Shown: positions 7,714 to 17,585, counted from the first letter of the stretch. The stretch is 64,000 nt of DNA from Aliivibrio fischeri (GCF_009727955.1 NZ_WOBR01000004.1:179849-243848); one strand, 5' to 3'. The notes: generated by a model from the sequence alone, not told the origin. Numbers and translations: made by a program.

Positions 7714-9291
7714 ATGCAACAAAAAGCTAATAAAACTACTCTGTGGGAGTTCTTACAGAGTTTAGGTAAGACCTTTATGGTTCCTGTCGCTTTGCTCGCT
7801 TTTTCGGGTATTCTTCTTGGTATCGGGAGCTCTTTTTCTAGTGCAGCGTTAAAAGAGGCAATGCCTTTTTTTGATAACGTTATTCTTCAATATATTTTTA
7901 TTTGGATGACAAAAATTGGTTTAGTGGCTTTTATCTACTTACCAGTGATGTTTGCTATTGCGATTCCAATGGGATTAGCTCGTGAAGAAAAAGGGGTTGC
8001 AGCATTTTCAGGTCTAGTTGGTTACGCCGCGCTTAACCTTTCAATCAATTTCTATTTAACCGTAACAGGAGCGCTAGATAGTGAAGCTCTGCGTCAGTCA
8101 TACGGCGTAACATCTATTCTTGGTACCGAATCCATTGATACGGGTATTTTAGGTGCCGTTATCGTTGGTATTATTGTTGCTAAACTGCATACTCGTTTCT
8201 ACACATTTAAAATGCCAGATGCGTTAGCTTTCTTTGGTGGCGCTCGTTTTGTTCCAATTATCTCTTCAATTACACTTGGCGTTGTTGGTCTGCTTGTTCC
8301 TTTTATTTGGCCTTATTTTGCAGCTGGCATTAACGGTATTGGTTATGCGATAGCCGGTGCGGGAGATTTCGGACCTTTCTTATTTGGTGCTGGTGAGCGT
8401 TTACTACTTCCTATTGGTCTTCATCATATTTTGGTTGCGCTGATTCGATTCACTGAAGCGGGCGGCACGATGGAAGTGTGTGGTGACACGGTATCTGGTG
8501 CTCTTAATATTTTCTACTCAGAATTATCTTGTCCAGACACTCAAGGTTTTACGCCATCTGTAACTGCATTCCTATCTCAAGGCAAGATGCCAGCGTTCTT
8601 AGGTGGTCTTCCTGGTGCAGCTTTGGCAATGTACCACTGTTCTAAAATTGAAAATCGAAGCAAAATTAAAGCGTTATTAATTTCTGGTGTTGTGGCTTGT
8701 ATCGTTGGCGGTATTACCGAACCTCTTGAATTCTTATTCCTATTTGTTGCACCTGTGCTGTACTTTATTCATGCGATGCTAACTGGTTTAGGTTTCATGG
8801 TAATGGGGATGTTAGATGTCACTATCGGTAATACTGATGGCAACATTATTGATTTCTTAGTCTTTGGTGTACTTCAAGGTACAGCAACGAAATGGTATTT
8901 GGTTCCTGTTGTAGCTGGTGTTTGGTTTACTATTTACTACTTCGTATTTAAGTTTGCGATTCTTAAGTTCAACTTGAAAACACCTGGACGTGAAACAAAC
9001 GAAGTTCCTGTATCGGCTGAAGCTGAAACGATTCTAGCGACTGAAGGTGGTAAAGGGGCGTTAATCCTTGCTGCTCTTGGTGGTGCAGAAAACATTACTT
9101 CACTTGATAACTGTATTACACGCTTACGTTTAACCGTTGCTGATATGAGACTGGTAAATGATGCAGAGCTAAAGGCTTACGGTGCTCTTGGTGTTGTGAA
9201 ACTTGATGAACACAGTTTACAAGTGGTTATTGGTACTCAAGTTCATATGGTTAAAAATGAAATTCAATCACTAATGGCAACACCAGCCTAG
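7714..9291 (+). CDS. malX: PTS maltose/glucose-type EIICB transporter MalX
   Basis: A 525-residue membrane permease of the phosphotransferase system (glucose family). The EIIC domain (about residues 15-420) has many hydrophobic helices with the conserved GAGERLLLPIGLHHI and ITEPLEFLFLFVAPVLY segments. The C-terminal EIIB domain carries the phosphorylated cysteine at about residue 467 in LDNCITRLRL. No EIIA domain is present, so a separate EIIA (Crr) must supply phosphate. The E. coli homologue can transport glucose and maltose; its natural substrate is uncertain. GGAG precedes the ATG. It is followed by malY after an intervening repeat and a terminator-like hairpin. Confidence 0.95.
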   Translation: MQQKANKTTLWEFLQSLGKTFMVPVALLAFSGILLGIGSSFSSAALKEAMPFFDNVILQYIFIWMTKIGLVAFIYLPVMFAIAIPMGLAREEKGVAAFSGLVGYAALNLSINFYLTVTGALDSEALRQSYGVTSILGTESIDTGILGAVIVGIIVAKLHTRFYTFKMPDALAFFGGARFVPIISSITLGVVGLLVPFIWPYFAAGINGIGYAIAGAGDFGPFLFGAGERLLLPIGLHHILVALIRFTEAGGTMEVCGDTVSGALNIFYSELSCPDTQGFTPSVTAFLSQGKMPAFLGGLPGAALAMYHCSKIENRSKIKALLISGVVACIVGGITEPLEFLFLFVAPVLYFIHAMLTGLGFMVMGMLDVTIGNTDGNIIDFLVFGVLQGTATKWYLVPVVAGVWFTIYYFVFKFAILKFNLKTPGRETNEVPVSAEAETILATEGGKGALILAALGGAENITSLDNCITRLRLTVADMRLVNDAELKAYGALGVVKLDEHSLQVVIGTQVHMVKNEIQSLMATPA

Positions 9292-9297
9292 TACGAT

Positions 9298-9336
9298 ACC
9301 AATCTAAATAAGTCGTTAATCTATGTTTAGATTGGT
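9298..9336. repeat. intergenic ACCAAT...ATTGGT inverted repeat
   Basis: ACCAATCTAAA and TTTAGATTGGT form an 11-bp perfect inverted repeat with a 17-base loop, directly after the malX stop. Related ATACCAAT/ATTGGTAT elements occur at 17546, 29029 and 49469, suggesting a dispersed intergenic repeat. Confidence 0.6.
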
Positions 9337-9343
9337 TTTCATT

Positions 9344-9370
9344 GCGGAGTTTATTTAACTCCGCTTTTTC
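9344..9370 (+). terminator. terminator or attenuator between malX and malY
   Basis: GCGGAGTT / AACTCCGC (8 bp, 5-base loop) followed by TTTTTCTTTT. It would reduce malY expression relative to malX unless malY has its own promoter in the remaining 50 bases. Confidence 0.75.
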
Positions 9371-9418
9371 TTTTCTTTTTGTTTCTATTTCTGGTTTGTT
9401 TTTTGGGAGTATTTATCT

Positions 9419-10591
9419 ATGTTCAATTTCTCTGAACAAATTAATCGTAAAGGCAGTTACTGCACTCAATGGGACTATGTTGAGGACCGATTTGGGGAGG
9501 CGGATTTGCTTCCATTTACTATTTCGGATATGGATTTTGCCGCACCCCCTGCTGTGATTGAAGCCTTAAACTCTCGTATTAATCACCCTGTGTTTGGCTA
9601 TAGTCGATGGAATCACAGTGATTTTAAAAATGCGGTTACTCATTGGTTTAAGAGTCGTTTTGATGCTGAATTTAATGATGAGCATCTAGTGTATGGGCCT
9701 TCCGTAATTTATATTGTCTCTCAATTAATACGTGAATGGAGTCAACCGAATCAAGGGGTGATTATCCATACTCCTGCTTATGATGCTTTTGACAAAATGA
9801 TTCTAGGGTTAGGGCGTACAATCGTCGCTAATAAGTTACAAGCTACAGACTCTGGTTATCAGATTAATTGGGAACAATTTGAAGTACAGTTAGCGGATCC
9901 AAATAATTCAATTTTGCTTTTATGTAGCCCACATAATCCAACGGGAAGAGTTTGGACACCTACAGAATTAACTCGTATGGCTTCGTTGTGTCAAAAGCAT
10001 AATGTGGCTGTGATTAGTGATGAGATCCACATGGATGTGTCATTTAAGCCTCATACGCCTTGGCAGGGTTTTAATGCAGGAGAGCGTTGGGCGTTAGTCA
10101 GTTCAGCATCAAAATCATTTAATATCCCAGCACTAAATGGGGCTTACGCATTTATTGCAGAAGAGTCAACACGAGATAATTACCTGTTTAATCTTAAACA
10201 AGTGGATGGCTTATCATCACCCTCGATTTTAGGTGTTATTGGTTTAATGTCGGCGTATCAAAAAGGAGCACCTTGGCTAGATGAATTAAAAACCTATCTT
10301 TATGAGAATCATCATTATGTTCAACAGACATTAGCAGCTCAGTTACCAAGTATTGGTTACCAAATTCCAGATGCAACTTATCTTGCTTGGATTGATCTCT
10401 CTTCGCTTTCTATTGATATGGATAAATTAAATCAGTGTCTTATCAAGAAACATAAGGTAGCGATAATGCAAGGGAGTACTTATGGTGAAGTTGGAAAATA
10501 TTTTGTTCGTTTGAATTTAGGTTGCCCAAGAGAAAAAGTAGAAAAAGGACTGGTGGCGCTGATTTCTGCGGTTAAAGAATTGGCGGAATAA
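9419..10591 (+). CDS. malY: MalY-type PLP-dependent cystathionine beta-lyase
   Basis: A 390-residue fold-type I pyridoxal-phosphate enzyme of the MalY/PatB class. The PLP lysine lies in SSASKSFNIPALNGAY; LLCSPHNPTGRVW and ISDEIHMDVSF are the usual cofactor-pocket motifs. In E. coli MalY cleaves cystathionine and also binds and inhibits the MalT activator. Whether this copy moonlights in the same way cannot be seen from sequence. GGGAG lies 8 bases before the ATG. It is downstream of malX in the MalI regulon and ends in its own strong terminator. Confidence 0.93.
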   Translation: MFNFSEQINRKGSYCTQWDYVEDRFGEADLLPFTISDMDFAAPPAVIEALNSRINHPVFGYSRWNHSDFKNAVTHWFKSRFDAEFNDEHLVYGPSVIYIVSQLIREWSQPNQGVIIHTPAYDAFDKMILGLGRTIVANKLQATDSGYQINWEQFEVQLADPNNSILLLCSPHNPTGRVWTPTELTRMASLCQKHNVAVISDEIHMDVSFKPHTPWQGFNAGERWALVSSASKSFNIPALNGAYAFIAEESTRDNYLFNLKQVDGLSSPSILGVIGLMSAYQKGAPWLDELKTYLYENHHYVQQTLAAQLPSIGYQIPDATYLAWIDLSSLSIDMDKLNQCLIKKHKVAIMQGSTYGEVGKYFVRLNLGCPREKVEKGLVALISAVKELAE

Positions 10592-10596
10592 AAGTG

Positions 10597-10630
10597 ATGC
10601 ACCTCTTGATATAAGAGGTGCATATTTTTT
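10597..10630. terminator. terminator after malY
   Basis: ATGCACCTCTT / AAGAGGTGCAT, an 11-bp perfect stem with a 5-base loop, followed by ATTTTTTT. It lies between convergent malY and the EamA transporter gene. Confidence 0.85.
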
Positions 10631-10654
10631 TATGATTGCTTGTGTCATCTGACA

Positions 10655-11548
10655 TTAAATGGTTTTTACTGAGAGTTCTGTTTGCATCGATTTGATTTTT
10701 ACTTGAGCTACGAGCAAGCCAATTAATACCGCACTTCCTCCTATTAGGTGATACCAAGTAGGAACTTTGCCTAGAAAAATAAAGCTGATTACTACAGTAA
10801 ATACAGGAACTAAATTCATAAATAATGTGGCTTGGGAAGAACCGATCCTTTGTACTCCTTGCAGCCAACACCAAGGTGCGATAACAGAGGCAAACGCTGC
10901 CGCGAATAAAACCATAGGTAGGGCGGAGTGGCTGATCATATAAGAGTCACTTGTTAGCAATAAAGGTAACTGAAGTACAGCACCAATAACGACTTGGCAA
11001 AAAACGGAAGTCCAAGGTGCCAACGGTAGTTTCCATTTATTAAGCAAAACGGAATATAAAGCGTAAGCCAAACTTGAGATAAACATTAAGCCATCACCTT
11101 GTTTTATTCCATTTGATAATAAGCTCATTGGGTTTCCTTCACTTAGCATATAAATAAGCCCTGAAAACGAAATGATAGCGCCAATTAACGCTTGTTTTTT
11201 AAGTTTATTACCTAATAAAGGAACGGCTAGGAATAATCCAAATAAAGGCATCAGTGATAAAAAGACAGCGATGTTGGTTGCGCTTGTTGTATGAGCGGCG
11301 TAGTAAGCAAGGCATTGGTTTAGCACCATACCTAATGAAGCCAATATGGTTAACTTACCTAAGTGAGCTTTAATTTGTTGCCTTTGTTGCCATACCGGAT
11401 TTATACAAAAAGGCAGCAAGATAAATATAGCAAAAAACCAGCGATAGAATGCGATAGCACCAGGTTCGATTGCCTCTGTAGCGAGTTTACTTATCACGGC
11501 ATTCGTCGCCCAGATAAATACGGCTGTAATAGGGAAGAAGATAGTCAT
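10655..11548 (-). CDS. EamA/DMT-family exporter
   Basis: A 297-residue inner-membrane protein with about ten hydrophobic helices arranged as two EamA repeats (roughly residues 5-140 and 150-285), including AIEPGAIAFYRWFFA and the second-repeat pattern SSQATLFMNLVPVFTVVISF. The drug/metabolite transporter superfamily exports amino acids, nucleosides or other small metabolites; the substrate here cannot be told. It is divergent from an AraC-family gene 58 bases away, so that regulator probably controls it. Confidence 0.85.
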   Translation of the reverse strand: MTIFFPITAVFIWATNAVISKLATEAIEPGAIAFYRWFFAIFILLPFCINPVWQQRQQIKAHLGKLTILASLGMVLNQCLAYYAAHTTSATNIAVFLSLMPLFGLFLAVPLLGNKLKKQALIGAIISFSGLIYMLSEGNPMSLLSNGIKQGDGLMFISSLAYALYSVLLNKWKLPLAPWTSVFCQVVIGAVLQLPLLLTSDSYMISHSALPMVLFAAAFASVIAPWCWLQGVQRIGSSQATLFMNLVPVFTVVISFIFLGKVPTWYHLIGGSAVLIGLLVAQVKIKSMQTELSVKTI

Positions 11549-11606
11549 AAAAACCTCTATCAGAAATAATTGATAGAATTATCACATCAATAGCGAGCAG
11601 AGTTGT

Positions 11607-12422
11607 ATGCCATTTAGGACACCTAACATAGCGAACATGACAGATAAAAAATTCCTGCCTCAATTAGATGAAAGCCTGCCGACGGATGTGTTTTTTCATT
11701 ATTTTTTTCTTGAGGCAAAAACAGAAACGTTATCGCATTCACACCCTTGGGGTCAGTTACATTTGATTAAGCAAGGACGACTTGAAATGGAAGTGGATAA
11801 GCAAAAAATGTTTTGTCCTGCTAATTATGCGATTTGGACGCCAGCGCATTTATCGCATCGTGCGTTTAATCATAATGATGTTGAATACTGTGCGATAAAT
11901 ATTGAGTTTGAGTTAAGTCAGAAACTGCCTGCGAATGCCTGTATGTTTCCTTTAACGCCATTATTAAGAGCAATCATTGATGATCTTGTCGCGCGTCAAA
12001 CCACAGAAGTTCTTAGCACAGAAGATAAATATTTAAGTCATGTTCTGATAGAGCGTTTATCAAAAACCAATCCAATAGAAAATTACCTTCCTTTTACGGA
12101 TGATAAGTTATTGGTTCCAATTTTAATGCAGTTACAAGATAACCCTGCAGATGATTCAAGTTTAGAGGTATGGGCTAAGCGAGTGTTTAGTACCGAAAGA
12201 ACATTAGCAAGACGTTTTCAAAAAGAGTTGAAAATGAGTTTTAATGATTGGCGCCAGAGGGCTAAATTGGCTAAGGCTATGGTTTTGTTAAAAGATGCTA
12301 TATCAATCAATGAAATTGCATATCAATTAGGCTATAGCCAAGGTTCCTCTTTTATTAAAATGTTTCGTAAACATACGGGAGTAACTCCTGAACAGTTTAG
12401 AAAAGAGCAGCAGGGTAAATAG
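11607..12422 (+). CDS. AraC-family transcriptional regulator
   Basis: A 271-residue regulator with a cupin-like sensing domain at about residues 35-110 (HSHPWGQLHLIKQGRLEMEV, PANYAIWTPAHLSHR) and a C-terminal AraC double helix-turn-helix at about 170-265 (SINEIAYQLGYSQGSSFIKM, FRKHTGVTPEQFRKE). This architecture is like NimR/YeaM, which controls a divergent exporter. The divergent EamA gene is the likely target. An alternative start at ATG 11637 (MTDKK) is possible; neither start has a strong ribosome-binding site. Confidence 0.85.
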   Translation: MPFRTPNIANMTDKKFLPQLDESLPTDVFFHYFFLEAKTETLSHSHPWGQLHLIKQGRLEMEVDKQKMFCPANYAIWTPAHLSHRAFNHNDVEYCAINIEFELSQKLPANACMFPLTPLLRAIIDDLVARQTTEVLSTEDKYLSHVLIERLSKTNPIENYLPFTDDKLLVPILMQLQDNPADDSSLEVWAKRVFSTERTLARRFQKELKMSFNDWRQRAKLAKAMVLLKDAISINEIAYQLGYSQGSSFIKMFRKHTGVTPEQFRKEQQGK

Positions 12423-12431
12423 GTAAACGAT

Positions 12432-12450
12432 AGAGTAATTACTCTTTTTT
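12432..12450 (+). terminator. weak terminator after the AraC gene
   Basis: AGAGT-AATT-ACTCT followed by a run of T. The stem is only 5 bp, but the position 10 bases after the stop fits. Confidence 0.45.
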
Positions 12451-12589
12451 GGGGTTTTAAAATCAGATGGTTAGATTATTTTTGTATGAATATATTAATG
12501 CTGTGATGGGAAATGCAGTGTGAAGTATTCATCTTCTATTTGAAATGCTATAGTCAATGTTAATGTAAATTTTGAATGAAGTTGAAAGG

Positions 12590-13387
12590 ATGTCTGAGTC
12601 TTTATTATTCCATAGAACCTATGAGCATGAATCGAGCGCTAAATGGGTAGTATTTGTTCATGGTGCGGGTGGAAGCTCAACAACATGGTTTAAGCAAATT
12701 GCTGCTTTTAGAAAGAACTTTAATGTATTGCTCATTGATTTACGTGGTCATGGACGTTCGAACCACTTCTCTCAGATCAAAGAATTCATCAATAAACAGT
12801 ACTCTTTTAAAGTGGTGAGTCAGGATATTCTAGATGTACTTGATCATCTTAATATCAAATCTGCGCACTTTGTTGGTATGTCTCTTGGTACGATTATTAT
12901 CCGAAACTTGGCTGAATTAGCACAAGATCGTGTGAGTTCTATGGTGTTAGCTGGAGCGATTACTCGTTTTAATTTCCGTTCTCAGTTTTTGATTAAAATG
13001 GGTGATATGACAAAGAATATCATGCCTTATATGTGGCTTTATAAGTTGTTTTCTTATGTGGTGATGCCGCAAAAAAGCCAAAAAGAATCTCGACATGTGT
13101 TTACTCGTGAAGCTAAAAAATTGTGTCAAAAAGAGTTTAAGCGTTGGTTTAAATTAGCTGCTGATGTCAATCCGCTCATGCGTTACTTCAAAGATAAAGA
13201 GTTAGCGATCCCAACACTTTATTTGATGGGGGCAAATGATTATTTGTTTATGAAACCAGTGGAAGAGATGGTGGCAGTACATCAACACAGCCAGCTATTA
13301 CAAATCCCTGAATGTGGACATGTATGTAATATTGATAGGCCAAAAGAATTTAATAAATACGCAATAGAGTTTATTGCGGCTCAATAA
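12590..13387 (+). CDS. alpha/beta-hydrolase fold protein
   Basis: A hydrolase of about 265 residues. The oxyanion motif VVFVHGAGGSSTTW, the nucleophile elbow FVGMSLGTI, an acidic residue in MGANDYLF and the catalytic histidine in PECGHVCNID give a complete Ser-Asp-His triad. The substrate is unknown; esterase, lipase or carboxylic-ester hydrolase activity is usual for the fold. The start is uncertain: ATG 12590 begins MSESLLFH, but its AAAGG directly abuts the ATG, while a TTG at 12572 would add six residues and has no clear ribosome-binding site. Confidence 0.85.
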   Translation: MSESLLFHRTYEHESSAKWVVFVHGAGGSSTTWFKQIAAFRKNFNVLLIDLRGHGRSNHFSQIKEFINKQYSFKVVSQDILDVLDHLNIKSAHFVGMSLGTIIIRNLAELAQDRVSSMVLAGAITRFNFRSQFLIKMGDMTKNIMPYMWLYKLFSYVVMPQKSQKESRHVFTREAKKLCQKEFKRWFKLAADVNPLMRYFKDKELAIPTLYLMGANDYLFMKPVEEMVAVHQHSQLLQIPECGHVCNIDRPKEFNKYAIEFIAAQ

Positions 13388-13403
13388 CAATGAACTAAAA
13401 ATA

Positions 13404-13430
13404 AAACGGCGATCATCATGATCGCCGTTT
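13404..13430. terminator. bidirectional terminator, hydrolase/purU
   Basis: AAACGGCGATC / GATCGCCGTTT, an 11-bp perfect stem with ATCAT loop, T-rich on both strands. It serves the convergent hydrolase and purU genes. Confidence 0.85.
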
Positions 13431-13442
13431 TTATTTTAGTCG

Positions 13443-14276
13443 TTAAAGAATAACGGTTTTATTGCCGTAAACAAAAACGTGATCGTTCAGTACTTTTGTT
13501 AGCGCTTTACTTAATACCGATTTTTCTACGTCACGACCAGCCATTGCCATATCTTCAGCACTAAAGTTGTGATCTACAGGAATAACGTCTTGTTTAATGA
13601 TTGGGCCTTCATCTAAATCATTTGTCACAAAGTGTGCGGTAGCACCAATGATTTTTACGCCGCGGTCATACGCTTGTTGGTAAGGTTTTGCACCAATGAA
13701 AGCAGGTAAGAAACTGTGATGAATATTAATGATTTTCTTAGGGAATTGAGCAACAAAATTGGGCGTTAATACACGCATATATTTTGCTAATACAACGTAT
13801 TCTGGTTCATAAGAGTTAATCACTTCAAGCATTTTTTCTTCATGCTCTTCGCGTGATAGTCCTTCATGAGAGACATAATGAAAAGGGATATCGAACTTTT
13901 CAATGAGTCCGCCTAAGACATCGTGATTACCTACAACTGCTGCGATATCGATATTCATAGCACCAGAGTAGGCCTTTATAAGAATATCACCAATGCAGTG
14001 TGCTTCTTTAGTAACGAGAATAACCACTTTTTTGCGTGGTTCAGTCACCAATTTACGATGACTTCCTGTTGGAAGTGCTTCATCAATATCAGCTAGAAAA
14101 GTGACATCATTAAAAATGCCCTCTAGCTCAGTTCTCATAAAAAACTGACCTGTTACGTTATCAACGTATTCATTGTTATGAACAATGTTTAGCTGATGTT
14201 TGTAACAAATGTTGGTGATTTTTGCTATTAGCCCACGAGAATCAGGGCAATCCGTTAATAGTATTTTCTTTTCCAT
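13443..14276 (-). CDS. purU: formyltetrahydrofolate deformylase PurU
   Basis: A 277-residue enzyme that hydrolyses 10-formyl-tetrahydrofolate to formate and tetrahydrofolate, balancing one-carbon pools and feeding formate to PurT. The N-terminal ACT domain (residues 5-80, LLTDCPDSRGLIAKITNICY) is followed by a formyltransferase-like domain with INIHHSFLPAFIGAKPY and IIGATAHFVTNDLDEGPII, which hold the catalytic Asn/His/Asp set. In E. coli activity is stimulated by methionine and inhibited by glycine through the ACT domain. It is a single gene, divergent from yoaA across 235 bases in which I see no clear element. Confidence 0.95.
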   Translation of the reverse strand: MEKKILLTDCPDSRGLIAKITNICYKHQLNIVHNNEYVDNVTGQFFMRTELEGIFNDVTFLADIDEALPTGSHRKLVTEPRKKVVILVTKEAHCIGDILIKAYSGAMNIDIAAVVGNHDVLGGLIEKFDIPFHYVSHEGLSREEHEEKMLEVINSYEPEYVVLAKYMRVLTPNFVAQFPKKIINIHHSFLPAFIGAKPYQQAYDRGVKIIGATAHFVTNDLDEGPIIKQDVIPVDHNFSAEDMAMAGRDVEKSVLSKALTKVLNDHVFVYGNKTVIL

Positions 14277-14511
14277 TTTATCTCTCGTGCTTACATAGTG
14301 TAATTATTAATTTTATTCACCTTATTCTTTTACCGATAAAAGAAGGGAGCGTAAAGGAGTTTTTACCATATCAAATCAAAACGCTAAGTGAATTTAGTAT
14401 TATTAGGAGGAGCCAATTAGCTTCGATTCAATACAAACTTCCCGTTTAGTTTCTTCTGGTTTCTTGGCATAATCTCTTTCTCTTTTTTATTCACGATGGA
14501 TATCGGTTGAT

Positions 14512-16470
14512 ATGATTGCCAAGATTTTTTCGTCATCAGGTGCATTAGGTAAAGCCATTCCCGGTTTTCAACCTCGTCAACCCCAGTTGGATATGGCTCA
14601 TGCTGTTCATGATGCAATTAAAAATGGTACTCAATTAGTCGTTGAAGCTGGAACGGGGACGGGTAAAACGTTCGCTTATCTTGCGCCTGCTCTGGTTAGT
14701 GGTAAAAAAACCATCATTAGTACTGGATCTAAAAACCTTCAAGAACAACTTTTCCATCGTGATTTACCCTTAATGGTGTCATCGCTTGGTTTTTATGGTC
14801 AAGTGGCTTTGCTAAAAGGTCGTTCAAACTATTTATGTCCTGAACGATTGAATCGCCAATTAATTGAAAGTCATACCCCTCAAGCGGATCCAGGGTTACT
14901 GACGCAATTAGTTAAAGTGAGAACTTGGTCTTCTGAAACCAAGACGGGAGATTTAGGTGATTGTGAAGCGATTGCCGAAGATAGCCCAATCATTCCTTCT
15001 ATCACATCAACTAACGATAACTGTTTAGGTAAAGAGTGCCCAAGTTTTGAAGAGTGCTTTGTTGTTAAAGCGCGTAAAAAAGCCCTTGATGCGGATGTCG
15101 TGGTCGTTAACCATCATTTATTTCTTGCTGATTTAGCAATTAAAGAAACAGGGTTTGGTGAGTTGATCCCCGAGGCGGATATTTTTATTTTTGATGAGGC
15201 CCATCAGTTACCTGATATTGCGAGTCAATATTTTGGGCAAAGTTTATCAAGTCGCCAATTAACGGAATTAGCAAAAGACATTGAAATAGGTTATCGCACT
15301 GAAGCGAGAGATATGCGTCAATTGCAAAAAGTGGCAGAACGCTTAGCTGGTTCAGCAATGGATTTGCGTATTATTTTAGGGGATACCAGCTTTAGAGGTA
15401 ATTGGCGAGAGGCAATAAAATCACAAGCGGTTCAACGTGAAATTTTGCGCATCAATGATGCCTTTGAACTTGCTTATGATGTATTAAAATTGGCCTTAGG
15501 TCGCAGTCAATTATTGGATGCTGCTTTTGAGCGATGCACGTTATTGAAAAATCGTTTAGAGCGTGTATGTGATACGACAATAAGTGGCTACTCATATTGG
15601 TATGAATGTACCCCAAGACATTTTAGTTTACATATAACACCACTGTCGGTTGCAGATAAGTTCAAAGAGCAAGTGGCAGAAAAAGAGGGCGCGTGGATTT
15701 TTACGTCGGCAACGTTAGCGGTTAATGATGATTTCTCACATTTTACGCAACGTTTGGGGTTAGAGCCGACAAAACAGTTTTCGCTACCAAGCCCATTTGA
15801 TTATCAATCTCAGGCTTTATTGTGCGTACCACGATTTTTACCTGAGCCAAATAGCTATGGTGTTGCTCCTAAGTTGGTTGAATTAGTGGAACCCGTTATT
15901 AAGCAAAACCAAGGTCGCTGTTTCTTTTTATGTACATCACATCAAATGATGAGAGACTTAGCTGAACTCTTTAGGCAAACACTTGATTTACCAGTATTAG
16001 TTCAAGGTGAAACCACTAAGCAAAAGTTACTTACAGAGTTTATGGAACTGGGTAATGCATTGTTGGTTGCGACTGGGGCTTTCTGGGAAGGTATTGATGT
16101 TAGAGGTGATGCCTTAAGCTGTGTTATCATTGATAAATTACCTTTTACGGCACCGGACGATCCGCTATTAAAAGCGCGTATTGAAGATTGTCAATTAAGC
16201 GGTGGGGATGCCTTTTCTCAGGTGCAGATCCCTGATGCGGTGATAACCTTAAAACAGGGTGTTGGGCGTCTTATTCGAGATACCAAAGATAAAGGGGTAT
16301 TGGTGATTTGTGACAATCGTTTAGTAACTCGTCCTTATGGTTCGACTTTTTTACAAAGTTTGCCACCAATACCAAGAACACGAGATTTGAAAAAAGTGTC
16401 TGAATTTTTAGCACAAACGAATCAGACAGAAATAGAACAAGTAGAACAAAAAGCCATTTTAGAAAATTGA
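14512..16470 (+). CDS. yoaA: DinG/XPD-family helicase YoaA
   Basis: A 652-residue superfamily 2 DNA helicase. Walker A is AGTGTGKT (residues 46-53), the Walker B box is [10 protein letters not shown], and motif VI is [10 protein letters not shown]. Four cysteines ([19 protein letters not shown]) form the iron-sulfur cluster of the XPD-like class. E. coli YoaA works with the HolC (chi) clamp-loader subunit to help repair stalled forks. The gene heads a conserved chain with tsaB and slp; tsaB starts 7 bases after its stop, so they are probably co-transcribed. Confidence 0.93.
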   Translation: MIAKIFSSSGALGKAIPGFQPRQPQLDMAHAVHDAIKNGTQLVVEAGTGTGKTFAYLAPALVSGKKTIISTGSKNLQEQLFHRDLPLMVSSLGFYGQVALLKGRSNYLCPERLNRQLIESHTPQADPGLLTQLVKVRTWSSETKTGDLGDCEAIAEDSPIIPSITSTNDNCLGKECPSFEECFVVKARKKALDADVVVVNHHLFLADLAIKETGFGELIPEADIFIFDEAHQLPDIASQYFGQSLSSRQLTELAKDIEIGYRTEARDMRQLQKVAERLAGSAMDLRIILGDTSFRGNWREAIKSQAVQREILRINDAFELAYDVLKLALGRSQLLDAAFERCTLLKNRLERVCDTTISGYSYWYECTPRHFSLHITPLSVADKFKEQVAEKEGAWIFTSATLAVNDDFSHFTQRLGLEPTKQFSLPSPFDYQSQALLCVPRFLPEPNSYGVAPKLVELVEPVIKQNQGRCFFLCTSHQMMRDLAELFRQTLDLPVLVQGETTKQKLLTEFMELGNALLVATGAFWEGIDVRGDALSCVIIDKLPFTAPDDPLLKARIEDCQLSGGDAFSQVQIPDAVITLKQGVGRLIRDTKDKGVLVICDNRLVTRPYGSTFLQSLPPIPRTRDLKKVSEFLAQTNQTEIEQVEQKAILEN

Positions 16471-16477
16471 GGCATTA

Positions 16478-17179
16478 ATGAGCGCAAAAATTTTAGCGGT
16501 TGATACCGCCACTGAAAACTGTTCTGTCGCACTGATTGTTGACGGAAAAGTCTATTCTCGACGTGCAGTGGCACCGCGTGAACACACCATTAAAATTCTT
16601 CCTTTTGTGGATGAAGTATTAAAAGAAGCGGGTGTGCGCTTACAAGATTTAGATGCATTAGCATTTGGCCAGGGCCCTGGTAGTTTTACTGGTGTGCGTA
16701 TTGGTATCGGTATTGCTCAAGGTTTAGCGTTTGGTGCCGATTTACCTATGGTAGGCATTTCAACACTAGAAGCAATGGCACAAGCGGGTTACCGATTACA
16801 CGGAGCTACTCAAGTTGCAGCTTCAATTGATGCGCGAATGGGTGAAGTGTACTTTGGTATGTACCAACGTAATCAAGATGGTACTTGGACTTATGAAGTT
16901 GCTGAAACTGTGTCTGCACCAGAGGCATTATCAACGTATTTACCAGAACAATCAGGTGAATGGTTAACGGTTGGTACAGGTTGGGATGCTTATACAGAAG
17001 CGTTGGCAACATTACCTTTAGAGCGTAAAGCCTCTGATGTGCTTTATCCTGATGCTGAAGATATGGCATTACTTGCACAGCAAAAATTTGAACAAGGCTT
17101 GGCGCTTCCTGCGGAAGAATCGAGTCCTGTTTATGTTCGTGATACGGTGACGTGGAAAAAATTACCGGGACGCGAATAG
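16478..17179 (+). CDS. tsaB: tRNA threonylcarbamoyladenosine protein TsaB
   Basis: A 233-residue ASKHA-fold protein that partners TsaD and TsaE in making t6A at position 37 of ANN-decoding tRNAs. The N-terminal [15 protein letters not shown] and the [15 protein letters not shown] motif are typical. The family is essential in many bacteria and was formerly called YeaZ. It starts 7 bases after yoaA, as in enterics where yoaA-tsaB-yeaY-fadD-rnd are in the same order. Length is normal (E. coli 231). Confidence 0.95.
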   Translation: MSAKILAVDTATENCSVALIVDGKVYSRRAVAPREHTIKILPFVDEVLKEAGVRLQDLDALAFGQGPGSFTGVRIGIGIAQGLAFGADLPMVGISTLEAMAQAGYRLHGATQVAASIDARMGEVYFGMYQRNQDGTWTYEVAETVSAPEALSTYLPEQSGEWLTVGTGWDAYTEALATLPLERKASDVLYPDAEDMALLAQQKFEQGLALPAEESSPVYVRDTVTWKKLPGRE

Positions 17180-17237
17180 TTTTTAATATCCAAGCGAGGA
17201 GTAAAGCCTCGCTTAGTTGTTTATTCAAAAGGTCATT

Positions 17238-17537
17238 ATGGTATCGATTCAAGGGTTGCCACCTGCGCTGGTGCAAAAACAGCAAGCAGTAGGTAAAAAG
17301 AGCCAAGTTAAAAAGACGACTGGAAGTAAATCTCTAGTTGCTCAGCCATCAAAAGTGGCGACTGCTGTAACGACACAAGTTAAACAACTGAATGCATCTG
17401 AATATGCGAACTCTCGTGTTCAGTATGACTTACCTGAAGGGCGTAATCGTCATGCCATGGAAGAATATATGGAAGTCATGCTTCAAAAGCGTAGAGAGGA
17501 ACTTGCTCAATTAGTCGGTGTCGATCTCTATATATAA
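17238..17537 (+). CDS. hypothetical 99-residue basic protein
   Basis: The N-terminal half is lysine, alanine and serine/threonine rich and looks disordered (KKSQVKKTTGSKSLVAQPS). The C-terminal half has a more folded pattern (SRVQYDLPEGRNRHAMEEYM, QKRREELAQLVGVDLYI). I choose ATG 17238, which has AAAGGT six bases upstream, over the in-frame start at 17217. I do not recognise a family. It sits between tsaB and slp; enteric bacteria have no gene here. Confidence 0.7.
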   Translation: MVSIQGLPPALVQKQQAVGKKSQVKKTTGSKSLVAQPSKVATAVTTQVKQLNASEYANSRVQYDLPEGRNRHAMEEYMEVMLQKRREELAQLVGVDLYI

Positions 17538-17545
17538 CGCTAACC

Positions 17546-17585
17546 CATACCTTTATGTAGTTCACTACTTATCTTAATTGGTATG
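17546..17585. repeat. ATACC...GGTAT intergenic repeat
   Basis: CATACC and GGTATG arms flank a core whose right side ACTTATCTTAATTGGTAT is close to the copy at 49469-49515 (ACTTATATGAATTGGCAT). It is a degenerate member of the dispersed repeat. Confidence 0.45.

Noticed and set aside
14222-14449. Plus-strand 75-codon frame between purU and yoaA
   Set aside because: It overlaps the antisense end of purU, has no ribosome-binding site and no similarity that I know.
16806-17306. 166-codon minus-strand frame across tsaB
   Set aside because: Low-complexity His/Leu/Gln translation opposite TsaB; not a gene.
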